Assembly: GCA_900618065.1 (NCBI GenBank)
Contig: UYIL01000003.1
Coordinates: 2,356,001 to 2,420,000 of the forward strand
Direction of reading: 5' to 3'
DNA length: 64,000 bases
Source: Streptococcus thermophilus
GTDB lineage: Bacteria > Actinomycetota > Actinomycetes > Mycobacteriales > Mycobacteriaceae
Below, in pieces: positions 61,475-64,000 of this stretch. Both the position numbers and the translations under genes were made by a program. How positions within the stretch are numbered: position 1 is the stretch's first letter; every line of letters begins with the position of its first letter. Under the pieces are notes generated by a model, which was not told the origin of the DNA, made no database searches, and saw only the letters and a list, made by a program, of their open reading frames with translations.

Positions 61475-63001
61475 ATGAGTGCTACTCCGGGCTTACTCAA
61501 TCTGGCGGGGGTAATCACAAATGCCGCCGCAAACATAGCGGCGAGAATTGCCGGCGCCCCACGCATGGACGGACGGCGCATTCAGCCGGTGGGGTGGAAT
61601 GCGCATCAAGGAAGCGTCGATACGCTCACGAGCAGCTTCGATGCCGTGCCCGGCGGGCAGCGTGTGCGCTTAGCCAAGCGCACGTCGAATCTCTTTCGTT
61701 CGCGCGCTGGCGGCGGAACCGGTCTTGACGTCAGCGGCCTCGGGGGGGTCATCGAGGTTGACCCCGTCGCGAAAACTGCCGATGTGCAAGGAATGTGCAC
61801 CTACGAGGACCTCGTCGACGCAACACTGCCGTTCGGGCTGGCACCGCTGGTCGTGCCGCAGTTGAAGACCATTACCCTCGGGGGCGCGGTGTCTGGAATG
61901 GGCGTGGAATCAACCAGTTTCCGCAACGGTCTGCCGCACGAGTCCGTCCTGGAAATGGACGTCATCACCGGGACCGGAGAGATCCTCACGTGCTCGCGCG
62001 GACGCAACGTCGAATTGTTCCGTGCCTTCCCGAATTCCTACGGGTCTCTCGGTTACGCCGTGCGGCTGAAGATCGAACTGGAACAGGTTGCCCCGTTCAT
62101 TGAGCTAAAGCATGTTCGCTACAGCGACCTAGACACGTTCCAGGCGGCGCTGGCGCAGCTGGCCACGTCGGGGGAGTGGGGAGGCCGCGACCTGCACGGT
62201 CTCGATGCCGTTGCTTTCTCCCCCGAAGAGCAGTACCTGGTACTGGCGTTTCAGGTTGACACCGCTACCGGCACCTCCGATTACACCCGGCAAGGGATCT
62301 ACTACCGCTCGATCCAACACCCGGAAGGCACGAAACACGACTACCTGACCATCCGCGATTACATCTGGCGTTGGGACACCGACTGGTTCTGGTGCTCCCG
62401 AGCATTTGGTGCCCAACATCCGCAGGTACGCACGGTGTGGCCGCGGGAGCTACGGCGCAGCTCCTTCTACTGGAAACTGGTGGGCGCGGACAAGAAATAC
62501 GACCTCGAATACCGGTTCCTGAAGAAGCCGAAAGGTCTGCCCCGCACTGAACGAGTAGTCCAAGACATCGAGGTCACAGATGACCACGTCGCCGAGTTCC
62601 TCTCCTGGTTCTTCAGCGCCAGCGATATCGAACCGGTGTGGTTATGCCCGATCCGCCTGCGCGCAGGCGTGGAGGAACTCTCCGGGGTCGGATTCAGCGA
62701 ATCCGAACCGTGGCCGCTGTACCCGCTCAAACCGGGAACCACATGGGTCAATGTCGGGTTCTGGTCAGGCGTGCCCGCCGACCACGTGTCTGACAAACAG
62801 GAACCGGGCGCCTTCAACAAGATCATTGAAGCGAAAGTCACAGAGCTGGGCGGGCACAAATCACTGTATTCGGAGGCTTTCTACAGCCGCTCCCAGTTCA
62901 GGAACCTCTATGGCGGTGATCTGCCGGAGCAGATGAAGCAGCGCTACGACCCAGAGCTGCGGTTCCCGGGCCTGTACGAAAAGACAATTGACAACGCATA
63001 G
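61475..63001 (+). CDS. tmsA: FAD-binding oxidoreductase for 10-methyl fatty acid synthesis (TmsA/BfaA-like)
   Basis: 508 aa from MSATPGLLN at 61475, with TACAGT 7 nt upstream (leaderless). A PCMH-type FAD domain shows RLAKRTSNLFRSR, GMCTYEDLVDATLPFGLAPLVVPQLKTITLGGAVSGMG and GSLGYAVRLKIEL. The C-terminal half resembles the DHCR24-like reductase family. With the following methyltransferase gene it matches the two-gene tms/bfa system in which the methyltransferase adds a methylene at C10 of oleate and this protein reduces it to tuberculostearate. Its stop is 9 nt before tmsB. Confidence 0.82.
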   Translation: MSATPGLLNLAGVITNAAANIAARIAGAPRMDGRRIQPVGWNAHQGSVDTLTSSFDAVPGGQRVRLAKRTSNLFRSRAGGGTGLDVSGLGGVIEVDPVAKTADVQGMCTYEDLVDATLPFGLAPLVVPQLKTITLGGAVSGMGVESTSFRNGLPHESVLEMDVITGTGEILTCSRGRNVELFRAFPNSYGSLGYAVRLKIELEQVAPFIELKHVRYSDLDTFQAALAQLATSGEWGGRDLHGLDAVAFSPEEQYLVLAFQVDTATGTSDYTRQGIYYRSIQHPEGTKHDYLTIRDYIWRWDTDWFWCSRAFGAQHPQVRTVWPRELRRSSFYWKLVGADKKYDLEYRFLKKPKGLPRTERVVQDIEVTDDHVAEFLSWFFSASDIEPVWLCPIRLRAGVEELSGVGFSESEPWPLYPLKPGTTWVNVGFWSGVPADHVSDKQEPGAFNKIIEAKVTELGGHKSLYSEAFYSRSQFRNLYGGDLPEQMKQRYDPELRFPGLYEKTIDNA

Positions 63002-63010
63002 GAGGACACC

Positions 63011-64000
63011 ATGATCACTGACTATCTGCACAGCTCTTTCACCCCCATGACCGTCGCAGAGATCGTGGACACCCTCTTCCCCACCGGCAACCACTTCCGC
63101 TGGGAAGCTTTCGACGGATCGGCCACCGGCCCCGAAAACGCCGATCACACTGTGTGCGTGAGCAGCCCTGAAGGGTTGTCCTATATTGCCACCGCCCCGG
63201 GCGACTTAGGTCTAGCACGGGCGTGGGTGACCGGTGGACTCACCGTCGAAGGCGAGCACCTCGCGCACCCCTACGGCATCTTTGATGACCTGCGCACCCT
63301 GTACGACGCTTTCGAGCGCCCCGATATCGCCACCGGCCTGCGCATCGCACGCTCGCTGCGCTCCATGGGTGCGATTCAGATTCAGCCAATCCCCGAAGCT
63401 GAGCAAGCGTCATGGCTCGAGCGCCGCGTGCGCCAAGGGCTATCCCGCCACTCGAAAGAACGCGACGCGGATGTCATCTCCTCCCACTACGACGTCGGCA
63501 ACGAGTTCTACGAACTCTTCCTCGGCGATTCCATGGCCTACACTTGCGCCTACTATCCCGCGCCTGATGCGAGCCTGGATGAGGCGCAGGAGAACAAATT
63601 CCGCCTCGTGTTTGAAAAACTGCACCTCTCACCGGGCGACCGCCACCTCGACATCGGCTGCGGCTGGGGCAGCATGGTGCGCTATGCTGCCCGCCGCGGC
63701 GTGAAATCACTCGGAGTAACCCTGTCCAAAGAACAGGCCGAGTGGGCACAGGCGACGATTGAGGAGGAGGGCCTCGCCGACCTCGCGGAGGTCCGCTACC
63801 TCGACTACCGCGACGTCGACGAGACCGATTTCGACGCGATCTCATCGATCGGCCTGCTCGAGCACATCGGCGTGGACAATTACCCCTCCTACTTCGAGTT
63901 CCTTTCAGGCAAGCTTCGCGACGGTGGCGTCCTAGTCAACCACTGCATCACCTACCCCGACAACCACAAGACAAAGAGCGGCGAGTTCATGGACCGCTAC
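63011..64000 (+). CDS. tmsB: Cyclopropane/10-methyl fatty acid synthase family methyltransferase (TmsB/UfaA-like), cut by window edge
   Basis: 330 codons visible from the ATG at 63011 (GGAGG 5 nt upstream); the 3' end lies outside. Family motifs: SHYDVGNEFYELFLG, MAYTCAYY, the SAM motif LDIGCGWGSM and IGLLEHIG. The N-terminal ~130 residues form the lipid-handling domain of bacterial CFA synthases. It methylates the double bond of phospholipid oleoyl chains with SAM. Coupled with tmsA just upstream. Confidence 0.88.
   Translation, partial: MITDYLHSSFTPMTVAEIVDTLFPTGNHFRWEAFDGSATGPENADHTVCVSSPEGLSYIATAPGDLGLARAWVTGGLTVEGEHLAHPYGIFDDLRTLYDAFERPDIATGLRIARSLRSMGAIQIQPIPEAEQASWLERRVRQGLSRHSKERDADVISSHYDVGNEFYELFLGDSMAYTCAYYPAPDASLDEAQENKFRLVFEKLHLSPGDRHLDIGCGWGSMVRYAARRGVKSLGVTLSKEQAEWAQATIEEEGLADLAEVRYLDYRDVDETDFDAISSIGLLEHIGVDNYPSYFEFLSGKLRDGGVLVNHCITYPDNHKTKSGEFMDRY

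Overview
The window is a 64 kb, high-GC chromosomal segment from a mycolic-acid-containing actinobacterium, almost certainly a Corynebacterium. The diagnostic content is a complete cysIXHDNYZ sulphate-assimilation operon with an McbR-type operator, the mycolate/arabinan envelope locus (LpqI/NagZ-like hydrolase, DUF2613 protein, AftD, TmaT-like acyltransferase, MtrP-like methyltransferase, GTP-dependent PEP carboxykinase, TrmB, NYN-domain protein, MmpL3-like transporter), a dcd-ugd neighbourhood, and a tmsAB-like pair for 10-methyl branched fatty acids. Many genes have a TAnnnT -10 box 6-8 nt before the start codon, the usual sign of leaderless corynebacterial transcripts. Functions are inferred from motifs and gene order; no database search was run.

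Layout. 0-2.4 kb: end of an AI-2E family permease, a DJ-1/PfpI protein and a lipoate ligase with permuted domain order. 2.4-9.2 kb: two GPP34 (GOLPH3-like) genes flank a cassette of SRPBCC and MarR-family genes facing a stand-alone ribB, a PlsC-type acyltransferase and an MMPL transporter. 9.3-16 kb: the cys operon, facing a shrunken fpr2-like gene. 16.7-17.8 kb: a plastic site with a 35-bp repeat, an 89-nt hairpin element and a VapBC pair. 17.8-21.3 kb: a heterodimeric ABC exporter. 21.3-25.8 kb: two tandem Na/Pi symporters, a small acidic protein and a PstS-like lipoprotein, with arrays of 11-bp PHO-box-like repeats before both symporters. 25.8-30.1 kb: two membrane proteins with low-complexity tails, a DUF1707 protein and AlaT.

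30.4-37.7 kb: a 1303-aa fibril-type surface protein, UDP-glucose dehydrogenase, a Cys/His-rich metallothionein-like protein, a decayed Abi gene and dcd. 37.8-39.9 kb: tRNA-Gly(CCC), a second 89-nt hairpin element and two lipase-like hydrolases. 39.9-58.7 kb: VanW protein and NagZ-like lipoprotein, then the envelope locus, whose order parallels M. tuberculosis Rv0237-Rv0236A-Rv0236c, Rv0228-Rv0224c, Rv0211 and Rv0208c-Rv0206c. Its products build and export arabinogalactan, lipoglycans and trehalose mycolates. 58.7-61.4 kb: a vWA surface protein plus decayed copies of it and of the neighbouring flippase-like gene. 61.5 kb to the end: tmsA and a truncated tmsB.

Most notable non-gene signals: an 11-mer, CGTCGANAAGC, found about 31 times on both strands and absent from the ribB cassette; and two unrelated hairpin families (99 nt in tandem, 89 nt dispersed) whose arms show compensatory base changes.
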